Under the pieces are notes generated by a model. That model had not been told where the DNA came from, did not search any database, and was given only the letters and a program-made list of their open reading frames with translations. Of a DNA stretch of 64,000 nt, positions 52,601 through 64,000 are shown piece by piece (the stretch's first letter is position 1; each line of letters begins with the position of its first letter). The stretch covers positions 72,317 to 136,316 of the forward strand of contig JADHZB010000963.1 in the NCBI GenBank assembly GCA_015657535.1, written 5' to 3'. A program made the translations under genes and the position numbers. Origin of the DNA: Nephromyces sp. MM_2019 (Eukaryota > Apicomplexa > Aconoidasida > Nephromycida).

Positions 52601-53844
52601 GCAGTAAAACAAGCAAAAGTTTGAACAGCCAAAATTTCTACGGGGTGGTACCATTCTGGGAGAAAATGTTCAAAACCTGATGCCACACATAGTTTTCTTC
52701 AGTGTAGATTAACAGGAGTCTTTTCATGAGACATCCTCCAAATAGTCAACCTTAACGGAGCCTTTTCATGAGATACATCTGGCGGTGCTACTGGAGGAGT
52801 CTTTATAACATGTATATGACATATATCCGTATATTTAATTGATTAGTACTATTAAGATATGTCGTTGAGTGACGTATAGGAACTACTGGTTTAATTTGTT
52901 TCTGTATAGTATATATCATCCTAATGTTTTGTGCTTCCTAACACAACATGATTAGTCTTTTTCTGCCCAGAAATTATATACTCCTTTGAAACTATTCTCC
53001 GACTCTAGCAATGTCTTATAAAGATGATATATCAGTATTTCACAAATTTGGCCTTATCCTAGCATTGCTGAACAAGTGGCTTAAGTGATGTGGCACGCAG
53101 GAGTGCTCATAGCGTTCGATTACGGAACTAGGCCGAATGTAGCAGTTACTAGCAACCAGAAGAATCTAAATGATCAAGATTTGTCAATCTCATAGTTAAA
53201 ACAGGAAGTCATAGAGTGGCAAACACATGCTTATCATCACTCTTAACTTTCCTGATAAAAATCAATCTGTGGCGCTCATTGATGGGGCTACGTTCTGAAA
53301 TCGTCAAATGCTTGTCTTTCAGCGTCTCGTATACGCCACTGTAATCCGCCGGAAACCTCTCTCCATGAAGGTTTCTGGGAAACGCGGATCTAGGAGTTAA
53401 TCATTAGCGATAGAATTGTGCTATACTCTACACACTGCATCTCACCCAATGCGGTTTAAAGCGCCATTTATTTTTTGCATTCAATGGCTACGAATAGCAG
53501 CCTGCACCCCGACAAAGTGGGCAGTTTCATCGCATCACGAAGGGAGTGTTTACACACCGAAGTTTTTGCGTTTCCGTGCATTGCGCTGGCTCTGCTGTGT
53601 GTTGCCAATCCTTTTTAGGTTCCATACTTGCACAATTAATTTTCCGGTGCCTGCTGACTTTTTTTCAAAACATTCTATATATTTTGGGTGAAAATCATTT
53701 CAGAATGCCATTCAATACAAATTGTAGCGTTCATATCCTTTAACTGGCTTTTTTGAATGCTTTTCCACCTGATTGGTACTTCTTCCACATGACTTACCTA
53801 CTAGCGCTACGTTTTTAGGCTGCATCTCGTCCTCCACCGGAGCG
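49698..53844. other. Intergenic spacer downstream of P5CR
   Basis: No exon chain recognised. Frames at 50528-50883 (+), 50886-51140 (-), 52434-52616 (-) and 53416-53743 (+) show no domain. The (GT)n and T-rich character of the P5CR introns fades here. Confidence 0.5.
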
Positions 53845-54538
53845 ATGCTAGCCAACGCCTCAACCCGGGATGAAGGCAAGTCCTCAGTTTCGCACTTGCT
53901 GCGATATTCTCGGAAAATTCCAGCGATTTGTTGTATGGCATTTGTTTGCGTCATTGTTTTTTACTGCGGTACCTTCTGTGAAGGCATAAGACAAGATGAA
54001 AATGGGTGCTATTGGTTAAAGGCACATACAAGAGGTCACAGTATCATTTGGGGAAACATTTTTAGCAACCTGTATGACACTTGCATACTGGAAGGAAAGC
54101 AGCGCCTGCCTGTTCACACTACGAGTAGTACTTATCAAAACCGAATTGCTGGGAGGGAGCTCTCTTCGCTAAGAGAATTGCGTGGGTACATCTGCCAATC
54201 TTGTCCACATGCAAAGCCTGTGGGATCCCTTAAGTATTCTGGTGGCTTCATTTCCAAAAGTAGGAACGTTTGGAATCTGCGTTCCGGTCTACGTACTGCA
54301 TACTTTTTAGGTGAAAAGGCTACGAGTTTTGGAAACCCTATCGAGTATCGTATTAAGCTATCCCGCCGGCATCTTCCCGTGTTGCTAGACTCTAAAATTG
54401 TCCCAGACCGGGAGTTCAATGGTCTTCCTCCGCCTGATCGTAGGTATAAAGCAGTATTGCTTTTTTCTCCGGAGAAAACTGGAAATGAAATAAGAGAAAG
54501 CGTTTTAATGCTTCATTCCCTTATCAAGAAATGGGGAG
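53845..54538 (+). CDS. Unrecognised protein with N-terminal signal anchor (5' exon)
   Basis: A long uninterrupted frame for this AT-rich genome: 231 codons from ATG 53845 to a plausible donor (GGA G|gtactg) at 54538. A hydrophobic segment at residues about 25-45 (IPAICCMAFVCVIVFYC) follows a Lys/Arg-containing N-terminus, so a signal peptide or type II anchor is likely. The rest is a mixed, soluble-looking domain with one CQSC motif (near 54197) and a predicted strand RYKAVLLFSP near the end, vaguely like the first strand of a thioredoxin fold, though no active-site CxxC follows it. The frame extends upstream of the ATG, so the start could be earlier. It ends in phase 1; I could not join it directly to the exon at 55099 (phase 0), so an intervening exon or a gene boundary must exist. 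Confidence 0.6.
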
Positions 54539-55098
54539 GTACTGCGTGAAAAATATTCTTTGCTTAAAAATGTAGAGATATTACTGTGCAGCACTGCATG
54601 AATGACTACCTACTACCTGCTTGAGAAACATTGATAATTGGTTTTTGCATGAAAACTGGATGGCAAACCAATGTTGCTGTCTTATATCTGAGCTTGCTTT
54701 TGCTGCACTGGTGCTACATTTTGGTATCTCTTTGTGTTGTGAGGGCATTGCTTAGACGGGACCGTTATGTTTCAAATTATCTGCTTTTTCTGTGCAAAAT
54801 TAACTTGCAACAGCATGCGTAGAAGCTTATAAACAATAAAATTTGATGAACAGTAGTAGACCTGTAGCGTAGAATCATGTGTTGCTATGATCCAGGGCTG
54901 GTAGGTTTTGTTTCTAATATAAACAAATCAATAAATTACGCTATATTTTCGCTATTCTGATCTGTTTCTGTATGTTCTGCAGACTTTATTTTACTTTGCT
55001 ATATTGCCCTTTCTCTTTTGTGCAATAACTTGAAAGCTCTGAATTTTTTCGCACTGATTTTTTGCTGATTCTGTTCTTCCCTTTATGATTGCAAGCAG

Positions 55099-56010
55099 AT
55101 TTTTATTGAGCTCTTTGACTCTAATTTTGTGTTCCTAAGTAATGCCTGCGTAGCTGCATGTAAGTATATATTCATTCTCATATATATTTTTTTTTCTACG
55201 AATTAAAAGGGATATAGTAGAAAACTATCCTTATTTGCAGTGGTTTATTAAGATAGGTTCCACCTGGCTTTATGCGTCTTTTTATGCATGGTCTACTCCA
55301 CTTTATTAGGCGATGAGATATCAGCTATCTACAGGGGCCGTCTTGAACTAGCCTATCCTGTGAAAAAGCGAAATGCTGCTCGTATGCTAGAGCTGAAATT
55401 TAGGGTAGTCCCATCAGCAATTAAATACCTAGATCTTAGGCTTAAACAATTGCCGGAGATTATCAGGTTGGTGTGAACTTTCTAGTAATATTTTTTTCCA
55501 TAGTATTAAACATGAGGCTATGCTCTCCTCTAGTTATTTAAATGGTAAACATTCAATTTGATCGCCCATGAGCGTGGTACTTCTTCCCCACGGGGATCAT
55601 GCCAAAAATGAGAAGCAAAAAAATATTTAATTTCGCACACACATGGTTTGAGTAAAGATAGAACAGGAAGTGCTAAGAATCTAGAATCTGGACCCATTTA
55701 TCCTTAAGTATATCATATTCGAGCTATGATTAATCGACCAGAATTTTCTTGTTATAATTTATTGCCATTACATATTAGGCAAAATTATATCATGTGCTAC
55801 TCTTTGTTCATTTTCAGCTTTTGCTTGTTTTCTTTTGCTAAGCAGATAAACTTTAGCTTTTTTGTTTTTTTCCCTTTAATTTACGTCGGGTCAGCTATGT
55901 TTCCCTATTCTCTGTTCAGGTTTATGATTGTTCGCCCCTTTAATGTTACCAAAGAGCAATTGCAAGAGTTTGGAATTGTGTGTGATGAGGATGATGTGGC
56001 AGAAAACTAG
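55099..56010 (+). CDS. Unrecognised protein, 3' exons
   Basis: Three phase-consistent exons: 55099-55138, 55310-55466 and 55920-56010 (TAG). The junctions read FVFL|S|DEISAIYRG and PEIIR|FMIVRPFNV. The product is mixed and basic in the middle (AYPVKKRNAARMLELKF) with an acidic end (CDEDDVAEN). I recognise no family. This is probably the 3' end of the gene beginning at 53845: same strand, 560 bp apart, short introns. That link lacks one exon. If joined, the protein is at least 325 residues. Confidence 0.6.
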
Positions 56011-59000
56011 TCTTTTAGACTAGGTGACGTGGGTCGTTTGAAATTAGAGGATGGACTGGTCGTTGATGCGAACTGATCTACTTGATGCGCTTTACTTTTA
56101 AGGGACATTAAGATTTGATTTCAGAGAGGAAAATAAACGAAATTACAACTTTAACTATATAATATTTCTAGACCATTATTTTTATAGCCCTATAGGCAAG
56201 TCACAAGTTCACACTTGCAAGGGTTTTTTTTTGCCTTTCTGTACTTATCTACCTTAAAAAGCAGACTGGTGTCAGTCAATATAATTATCTTATACTTCAG
56301 GGTTGAAGATTTCGCACGAGTAATTTTTAGAGTGAATTTTTGTTTTTTTTAATGTATTAGTAATGTGCCCTCTAGCTTTTTTTATGCTTGATGAAAATAG
56401 CTTGGTGCGGTAGCTCCTATGTAGGGAGAAAATACTTGGGTAGAGTAATTGGATGTACGATTGACGCTATTGTATCTCTGTAGGAGGAATAAATTATGGT
56501 ACCTTTGGCAGTATAGAATATGACTGATCATAGCTCTATTTACCTATCAATTTTGGTTGAACTATGGGCTATGGGTAGCATTTTCGTAGGCGAGTATCGG
56601 CGAGAAGTTTGTTATTATTTATCTTGGTCGGGATTTTTTTTAGTAATTTTGTTTCTACCTGCTTTAAAATCAAGGTATTCGAATAGCTGGCTTTATCTGT
56701 CTGCATATAATCAAATTGTTTCGTGCTAAAATTTGTGTGATCCCCTTCTGACAATTTTTGTTTAGCTGTCGTATATCTGGTTATATTATATCCGTCTTCT
56801 ATGATGCCGTTAAAGTGGAAACAAAATTTGGAAGTACAATATGCTGGCGTTTACCATTTAAAGAGTCACTTGTGTGATCTATGTAACATTTGGATTGTGT
56901 AACTACCCCGATGCGCTGGTTGCTAAGGTGGAGTTCTAGCGAGTGTCGTGTGCTGCAAGATTGTATCCTTTTTGAGGCAACTTGTATGTAGTTCGCTGTG
57001 TCTTCATTATTATGGAATCTTTGTGGAATGGTGAAGCAGGTCTTACGTGTTGCCTGCTGGAGCTTGTTAAATTAGCATTTCGGCTAATGGTGGGCAGAAA
57101 CAGCCTATTCCATTCATAGCGTTTATATCGAAAGTGAGCTAATGTGGAAACTTTCAGAGCGCTATTAAAATAGTTTCTGTTGCTCCGAGCGGTATGTCGG
57201 TACGCTTATGTTACCCAAGACTCTTTGTACTTTTTAGCGCTTGCGTCTTAAAGCTATTAACAGTGCCCAGTGAGACTTAGTAGCTCGCTTATTACTGAGC
57301 ATATTTCATTTAGCAAATTGCGGGGTATTAGTGCTTGTATCTGATGTTATTATCGCTATTGTGCACCGGCCCATCTTTGGCTGTGTGTGTTTTTTTTAAA
57401 AACACACCAAATGATTGGTCCGTCTCATATTTGAGGTAACTAGGAAAGAGCAGAATCTCCGAGAATACTGTATTAACCGATGCATGCTGTGATGTTACAA
57501 ACAATAGGTATAAGAATTTTTACTTCGCTGGTGGTTTAGCGCTTGTTAAGGAAAATTTCAGATTGTATAGAATGTAAAGCTAAGCCTCCTATTATTTCGT
57601 TTCTGCCTCTATTTTTGCTTGACAACCTTGTAGATGAAAAAATGTGAAGAAATAATCGCGAAAGTGGGTATAATAATGTTTATACAGTGCAAGAGAAAGA
57701 GTTATTTAAACATTAGCATATCTTACAATGTTTCTTCTGGTGCACCACTGGACTCACATGCACCGCTAAAATCTCGTTTCTTCTCTAGTGCAAGATGTTT
57801 AACCACCACCACCAGATGCTAGAAGCCGAATCACGTACATCGACTTAAATACAGATTGTGCGCTTAACTATTGCTTTTGCTATTGCAAATTGGCTATTAA
57901 TTTCTGACGTAAGCTACAAATACTGACGATTATTCTCTGTTTTTTTTATGCGACTTGGCAAATTCCCTTCGTCAGTATTTTCCCGAAAAGTAAATAGCTT
58001 CGTGTCTTGATGTGCTATATCCTCACCCAGAAGACATCTATTGGTTCATATCCTATCCCCTTAGTCATCTTTATGAGCAAGGCTCCCATGTAAGGCAAAT
58101 GTTTTACAAATATTATATAACGATAAGGATGCCTCAGCTTAGTTTTCATGAATTTTTTTGTTTTCCAAACACTGCTAACAAGCGTTGTCATACCACTTTG
58201 TCGCAGCTTTTGCCGGTGCCTCTAATATTCTTCTCAGTCTTAAATCTATCTAGCACGTCGTGGAGTATCTCTCCTTCTATTGGTGGATCATAAAATCATC
58301 GCTGTGTCACTGTTTTTTTTCGCGGTGCGGTTGCCGGAAGGCTTTTTCACGATGCCCAGTAGGAACATAAGAAGCACTCGGAGAATCGCGAAGTTCGGAG
58401 AGCGAAAAAAAGTGCTGAACTGCTTAAAGTAGAACTTTTGGGAACTTCTTGAAGTATCCTCTAAATGGTGATTTCGTTACAGATGGCACGCATGAGTCCA
58501 TTACATTCTGACATATAGCAGCATATGACAGTGGGGCTCAACTGTGGGGATAATTGAAGTTGCAACGCTCAAGCTCACACATAATATGTTATAAGTGCTT
58601 TACACACATGCTAGTAAACTGCCAAAACATCCAAAGATCCTTGGACTACGGAGCGTCTTAGCAAGTTAGAGATAAGGTGAAAAGCTCCAAAATAAAATCG
58701 CATATCATAGCGCTTAATTAGGTGGTAGCCTTGAGCCACGAAAGAGGATGATTCCAGCACCAATTTTTTCAATGGGCTAGTAAATTGGAGTCCGTAATAG
58801 TACTGCTATCTCCCGCTATGTTATACTGATTAGAGGAGCTGCTTTTTTAATATCAAAAGATCTTGACAGGAAAAAACAGCTTTCGAATGTATACAATTGG
58901 TGCAGCGATTTACGAGGGAACCTGTAAATAGCAGGCTTCCCCTGGTGTTTGCTCATGGCGGTATAGTTGGAACGAATACTGTTACTTGAATTGAATCTGC

Positions 59001-60909
59001 CATCACACACTGGATGAGCGTGTAAACCATCGAAAGCAACGATTTTAAGCATTTTGAACTATTTCTGTGATCATAACTAGCCCTCATGGACTTCCAGACT
59101 GTACCTCGGAGTCTGAATGAGAATGTGCGAGGGGGCATGAACTCGCAACTGGAAGCAGGCAGCGGATAGAAGCTAAAGTCTTTATGAAAAGAAACAACTA
59201 GCGAAATATTTTCTATTTTATATCTCAGCAACTTATCCTATCAAAGAGTAGAAAAGTGCGACATGAGGTCCTTTCGTTGGCGTAGTAGGTAAACAATGTT
59301 CTACTGCAGTATTATAAATCCATGGCCCTCGATAAAAAAAGTAATTGCAGTTTTTTTTATAATCTTCTGCTATAAACTGATCAAGATACATTTTATATTT
59401 TAAGGAGGGGGGTAGGTTTGTTGGGTAGAAAAGTTCCATGGAAGACTTTTTGAATGCGAAGTTTCTTACGCTATATCTCAGACAAAGCCAAAGAATCGGA
59501 AGATACAAATAGTGTGTATGGATGATGGGCAGCAACGTATGCATTTAGAATCGGGATACTTGGCTGTGTTCAACGTAGTTTCTAAAGCCTCGGAATATAG
59601 AAGTATGCTGCCTCACTAAAAATGTAGGTATATTACGGAGGGTGCTCTGGGGTTTGAATTAGGCTCTGATTTCATCAATTATGACTTGCATTTAATCATG
59701 CAGGTATATTTACAGAAAGCTCCGTGCTTTTCAGCTTCTACAGCCACAGAATCTTATTGAAAGAAGTGATTACCTATGGCCAATGTGGTGCTAAGAATCT
59801 AGCAGCAATCCCGGAAGGTAGATTGAGTGGCTGAGAGGACTCATAATTTGAGAAGCGGAAAGAACTAACAAGTTATACCTAGTGCTTGCTTATAAGAAAT
59901 AAAGTTTCCACCCTCATATTCTACCGGTCAGTATCTGCAAAAACTTATATTTAGTTGATGAATTCCTTTCAAAAAACCTTTTCCAAAAATCTACCAGATC
60001 CAATGGCAATTATTAAGATTCCCAAAATAGCCTTGTTTACTTCGTATCTATTAACTATGCTAAATTTATATTTGAACCTAGCAACGTGTGAACTACAAAG
60101 CGAAGAGCACCTGTAGATTCCACTTCCTTCCTCTGGATTATACCGCTTGGAGTTTGCTACTTATGCAGAGTTTTGTAATAGCCTAACATGTTTACATCTT
60201 TAAAAGTCCCAATATCTTCGATTGATGCAGTGAACTCGCATCATGCCGAAGCTCGAATTAATTGGCAAGAGGACTAGCGCCAAGATCATACGACCAGATG
60301 AAGTGCATGCGAATTGCACATATATTGAGTATACTTGCTCCATGTTCTTAGATCCCTTTTTTTTCTTATTATTCTGTAATGCTATAAAAATCCACCTTTT
60401 TGCTTTACTGCTTGTATGTGGAGAAACGCCCCCTAGAAAAAGTAGAATTTCCTTACTTTTCACGATGTTTGGATGCCTTCTGCTCGATCATGGAAAAAGC
60501 ATTTCTTATGCCTATCACAATACAGGTTTACTTCCAGAGTATGTGCTCTTTTGTAGTGAGTCATACAGGGTTACCTCATTAGCTATGCGATGTGCTTTCT
60601 TCAACTTTGCGTAATTTCCTGACTGCCTAAGAAAAAGGAGGCAATGTCACTTGCAGTATTATACGTGTGTTACCTCCTTTGGATTCATGAGCTTGAATTC
60701 GGCTCATCGTAGTGTGCGAAAGTCACCCAGAGATACCTGCGGAATTAGATATTTTGCCGTTCTCCTAGGCAGGAGAATGACATCTAATCCTTAAGCTGGT
60801 ACATCATCAGCCTAAGAAAATTGGTTTTGTATGCATTTTTAATTTCCCAAATTCCACCTCCTTGATAATTCCTTATGTGTGATGCACGATGGTGATTCCT
60901 GCGCGTCAA
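56011..60909. other. Intergenic spacer with a few possible exons near its end
   Basis: No gene can be supported. Minus-strand frames at 58816-59231 and 59233-59544 are open but unrecognised. At 60243-60302 a start-like frame (MPKLELIGKRTSAKIIRPDE) and at 60423-60522 an exon-like frame (KRPLEKVEFPYFSRCLDAF...) are phase-compatible with each other and could be upstream exons of the following gene. Confidence 0.4.
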
Positions 60910-63900
60910 ATGAAGCCTCCTTCATACAATGGATGGCTACTTCATGCCTACTGGTTCATAGGATTGTCAGCAGCAGGCTCTTCAGCTGCAGGTTAGTTGA
61001 TCATGGCGCAAAGTCTTGTATTTTCCTATAGCTAAAATACCAGAACAAGAGTATAATTGAGTAGCGGAGTACCGTGGGAGGCTGCATAGCTGTGAAGATT
61101 TTTTTTTATGCAAAAAAAATGAAGAAGAGGGATTGTAGTAGAGGGGAAAAGCCCAAAGAATTGCGTTGTTGAAGAAACCCTCTTTAGTGGTGCCAAATCG
61201 TAGGCTTGAGCTCCTGAGTGTTGAACCGATATGTGTATGTGTGTGGTGTGAGGAGTTTGAGGTTGTTTGTAAAGCAAAGAGGCAAACGTGAGGAGGAAGG
61301 TTATGACAAATTAAATGGTTGCAAGCAGCCACTCACACCCACAAACCAGTTCTGCAGAATGAAGAGTAAAAAATGAAGCATTTTACTCTACTGCAGCTAG
61401 CTGCGGGAGGATTTTTCCCCTGAAAAGATTGCGGCTAAAGAATTTTTTTTTATGTAATTGATACTAGACAGACGAATATTAATATTAGGCCTTTAGAATA
61501 TGAAATGTTATAAATATTGCTAAAATTAACAAGTGTTGAAGAAAAATTTGACTTTATACCTAATATAATAGAAAAAAAAAATTTTAGCTTAAAAACGAAA
61601 CCTCTTAAAATATGAAATTCGTTGCCTAATCAACTTTTTATAATGCTTGAGGATTTGGCATATACTATTATAGTATTTGAACTTGAAAAATTTGCTTTTC
61701 CTCTTTTACATTTGATGCTGGAAGACTGTTGAAATATCTTAATCAATTTTTTCGTAATTCTCGCTTGAGTGTGTGTACACTCTCTTCTAGTTAGACATGA
61801 TAGGGCTTATGCTTCCTCGGACCCCTTGTGCTTCCTATACCACTAATTTATCTCAAATACTAGCCAAAAGCAGGGCTTTACCGCATGTTTCCACGCTTCA
61901 TACAAACCCATTTTATTCTTATACGATTCCCCTTGTTCATCCGCTTTTTTTTTTTCTGCAGCTGGTATATTATCGTACTTTCACTACTCGAAGCAAAAAA
62001 TTCCACCGGGCGATCGAAGCTCCTTATTTAAGGCTGAAGTTGAGTTTTTGACTCGAAGTTCTCTTGGAAAGAATCTCACTGGTTCAGGCTCGTTGCTGAA
62101 TTTTATGTCTGAAGAAACGCAAAGTGAGGATAAATATCAAATTAGAATCTTGAAGAAGCTGAAAACTTTTTTTAACATCGGCATAGAAGAACTTCAAGGT
62201 GCCTCATTACACTTGTTTCCCGTTGAGCACCATATTGAAGCTGTGGTTAGCTTGCTGTGTGAGCTAGAAAAGTCAATAAAAGCGTTTGCTACGTGTGTAA
62301 CTCCATCTTCACGTGATGTTGGGGTAAATGATACAAGACAAAAAATAATAGGCTTAATGAAGCAAATCTTTAAGAGATACGAAGCTGTTCATCTTCTTCC
62401 TTGGGTATCAGTCATTGACTATGATGAACTAGTCTCTAGAAGTTTACTGGCTGCAAGTCAGAATCGTACTGATTTAGGCAGTTCGATAGACAAAATGATC
62501 GAGGAAATCGAAGATAAGTTGCTGCTCATGCTGACAGCTTGCTGGAAGGTACGTGTGTAGAAATCACAGCCTGAGTTACCTTTGATTAATTTCTATAAGC
62601 TGAATTTAGTGAGTTTGGCAGCTTCAGCGCCTTTTTATGCATTAAAGGGTTCAATCTCTCACAAGTGCAGTTAGGGGTAGTTTATAGGGAAAAAGCTAGG
62701 TTTTTACGGCAGAAATTTTATGATTTGAGGAAGGTGAACTTTGATTCTATAATGTAGTTTTTTCACTTTTTCCTTTTCATGGTAATATCTCTATAAAGCA
62801 GAAGAATTTGTCTAAGATATTTGATGTTTTAGTTGCCTTTCAATGGGGTTAAAGATCCTATTATGAGGCTTAATTGTCTCTGTTCCACTTATGGTAAATT
62901 CAATTATTTCAGATATCAGCATTTTGCGAAATTTGGAGGAAAAAGTGGTAAATCTTGAGTAAAAAATACTGCAATTGATTCGAGAGATGATGTTTTTATT
63001 GTTTCAGATTCAACGAGCTTTCAATCACACTTTTTAAAGGATTATTCACGCACAATATTTGTTCCAGATATCTTCCTCTACTTTTTGTGCTTTGCAGACC
63101 TCTGGTTTCTTTGATATGATTTCTTATAAGGAAAAATTCACTGGTCACCAGTATACTAGAGAATCGATTGGGGTTAATATAGGTACTCTGGGGGCTTCCT
63201 ATCTATTCCCGCCTTCTGCGCATACAGCGCAGGAGATATCAGATGGTGGGTGTTCTGTATGTGCGTATCCTAATTTTACATATAGTCCTTAAGATTAAGT
63301 TCTGTATATAAGCTATAACCCACTTTTTAATATACTCAATTTAGCACAAAATTCGTGAAATATTCCTGCTACCTGCTTTCAAAGCAGGGAGATTAGGAAA
63401 CTTGCAATCTTTAGATTATACAGATCCAAATTCCTAAACACACACTGATCCCAAGGCTGCTAAAAAAGTCTTTAAAAAAGAAATTTTTCTTCATTAGAAG
63501 CGGGAAAAAGATAGGCAATAAAATAGGTTTTTGAAGAATAATGGACAGCTGTGTGTTAATGGTTCATGTGTGATTGATATAGCTACTTTTTGTGAATAAA
63601 GCATTTCTAAGAAGTAATCTAGAATAGTCTCAAGTGCTTACCTTCACGTGAAGTGAAGTTTTTTATAATTTTTTTTCATATTTGATAGCCAAAGAAGCTT
63701 CTGAGCAACTTCAACAGCCTCCAAATAGTAAAGAAATTAAAGCAACGGATTCTAAACCGTCGGAATCGGCAAAATCTCCTGATTACGAGGTAGTCAAAAA
63801 GTTAACCTGCAAGTCTCCATACCCAATCAATCTTTCTGACGCACACAGGATGACTTCGAGTCTAAACAAACATGGTAAAGATCAAGTTTTTTGCCTAGTG

Positions 63901-64000
63901 TGTGTCTGGTGTTATTTTTTTGGTTTCCAAAGTGGATATTTCGACTTTTCTTGCTGCTTTGGAGGTTTCTATAAGTTTTAGCCTACTTTCTCCTCCTGCC
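60910..64000 (+). CDS. Unrecognised membrane-anchored protein, 3' truncated by window
   Basis: Four in-phase exons: 60910-60991, 61962-62548, 63098-63245 and 63689-63874, then a donor and continuation beyond the window. ATG 60910 begins MKPPSYNGWLLHAYWF, and the first junction reads GSSAA|AGILSYFHYSK, making one hydrophobic N-terminal segment (residues about 9-33). The 587-nt second exon is mostly helical in appearance, with a distinctive FLTRSSLGKNLTGSGSLLNF stretch. Exon 4 begins with a Gln/Ser/Lys/Pro-rich linker followed by LTCKSPYPINLSDAHRM. At least 334 residues. I cannot assign a family. Exon-like frames at 60243-60302 and 60423-60522 may be further 5' exons, in which case the ATG at 60910 is internal. 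Confidence 0.6.

Noticed and set aside
53712..54419. Minus-strand frames (80 and 94 codons)
   Set aside because: Antisense to the longer + strand frame at 53845-54538, with no splice partners; kept only as a small doubt about strand.

Overview
The window reads as nuclear DNA of an apicomplexan protist, AT-rich and dense in introns. I found no bacterial-style operon. The reasons are a Kelch13 (K13) orthologue with the apicomplexan coiled-coil/BTB/propeller order, a four-pass claudin-like protein resembling CLAMP, a p25-alpha (TPPP) protein, many short exons with GT..AG borders, and a short CCCTAAA array. The many small introns suit a coccidian-like lineage better than Plasmodium, but the species cannot be fixed from this sequence. 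A run of 7 Ns and three single Ns show that this is a draft assembly.

Layout. 1-4154: no gene I can support. 4155-8777 (+): CLAMP-like four-pass membrane protein. 11418-12915 (-): two-exon p25-alpha/TPPP protein. 17760-23986 (-): OLA1/YchF ATPase, complete, 11 exons, 395 aa. 27744-39434 (-): Kelch13, complete, 16 exons, 639 aa. 43416-49697 (+): pyrroline-5-carboxylate reductase, complete except for a tiny first exon. 53845-54538 and 55099-56010 (+): exons of one or two unrecognised genes. 60910 to the window edge (+): an unrecognised, probably membrane-anchored protein, incomplete at its 3' end. Gene models were built by hand from reading-frame conservation plus GT/AG sites; every exon junction quoted keeps codon phase unless stated otherwise.

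The genes do not form one pathway. They are single-copy genes for motility and invasion (CLAMP-like), the microtubule cytoskeleton (TPPP), translation and stress (OLA1), endocytosis and haemoglobin uptake or its equivalent (K13), and proline synthesis (P5CR).

The most distinctive features are: K13, with serine where P. falciparum has C580; a K13 intron minisatellite of 56-60 bp units and an interstitial telomere-like repeat; introns rich in T and (GT)n on the coding strand, often right at the 5' splice site; and a decaying duplicate of an OLA1 splice acceptor with an in-frame stop. The three unrecognised coding blocks in the last 11 kb are the best candidates for undescribed lineage-specific genes.
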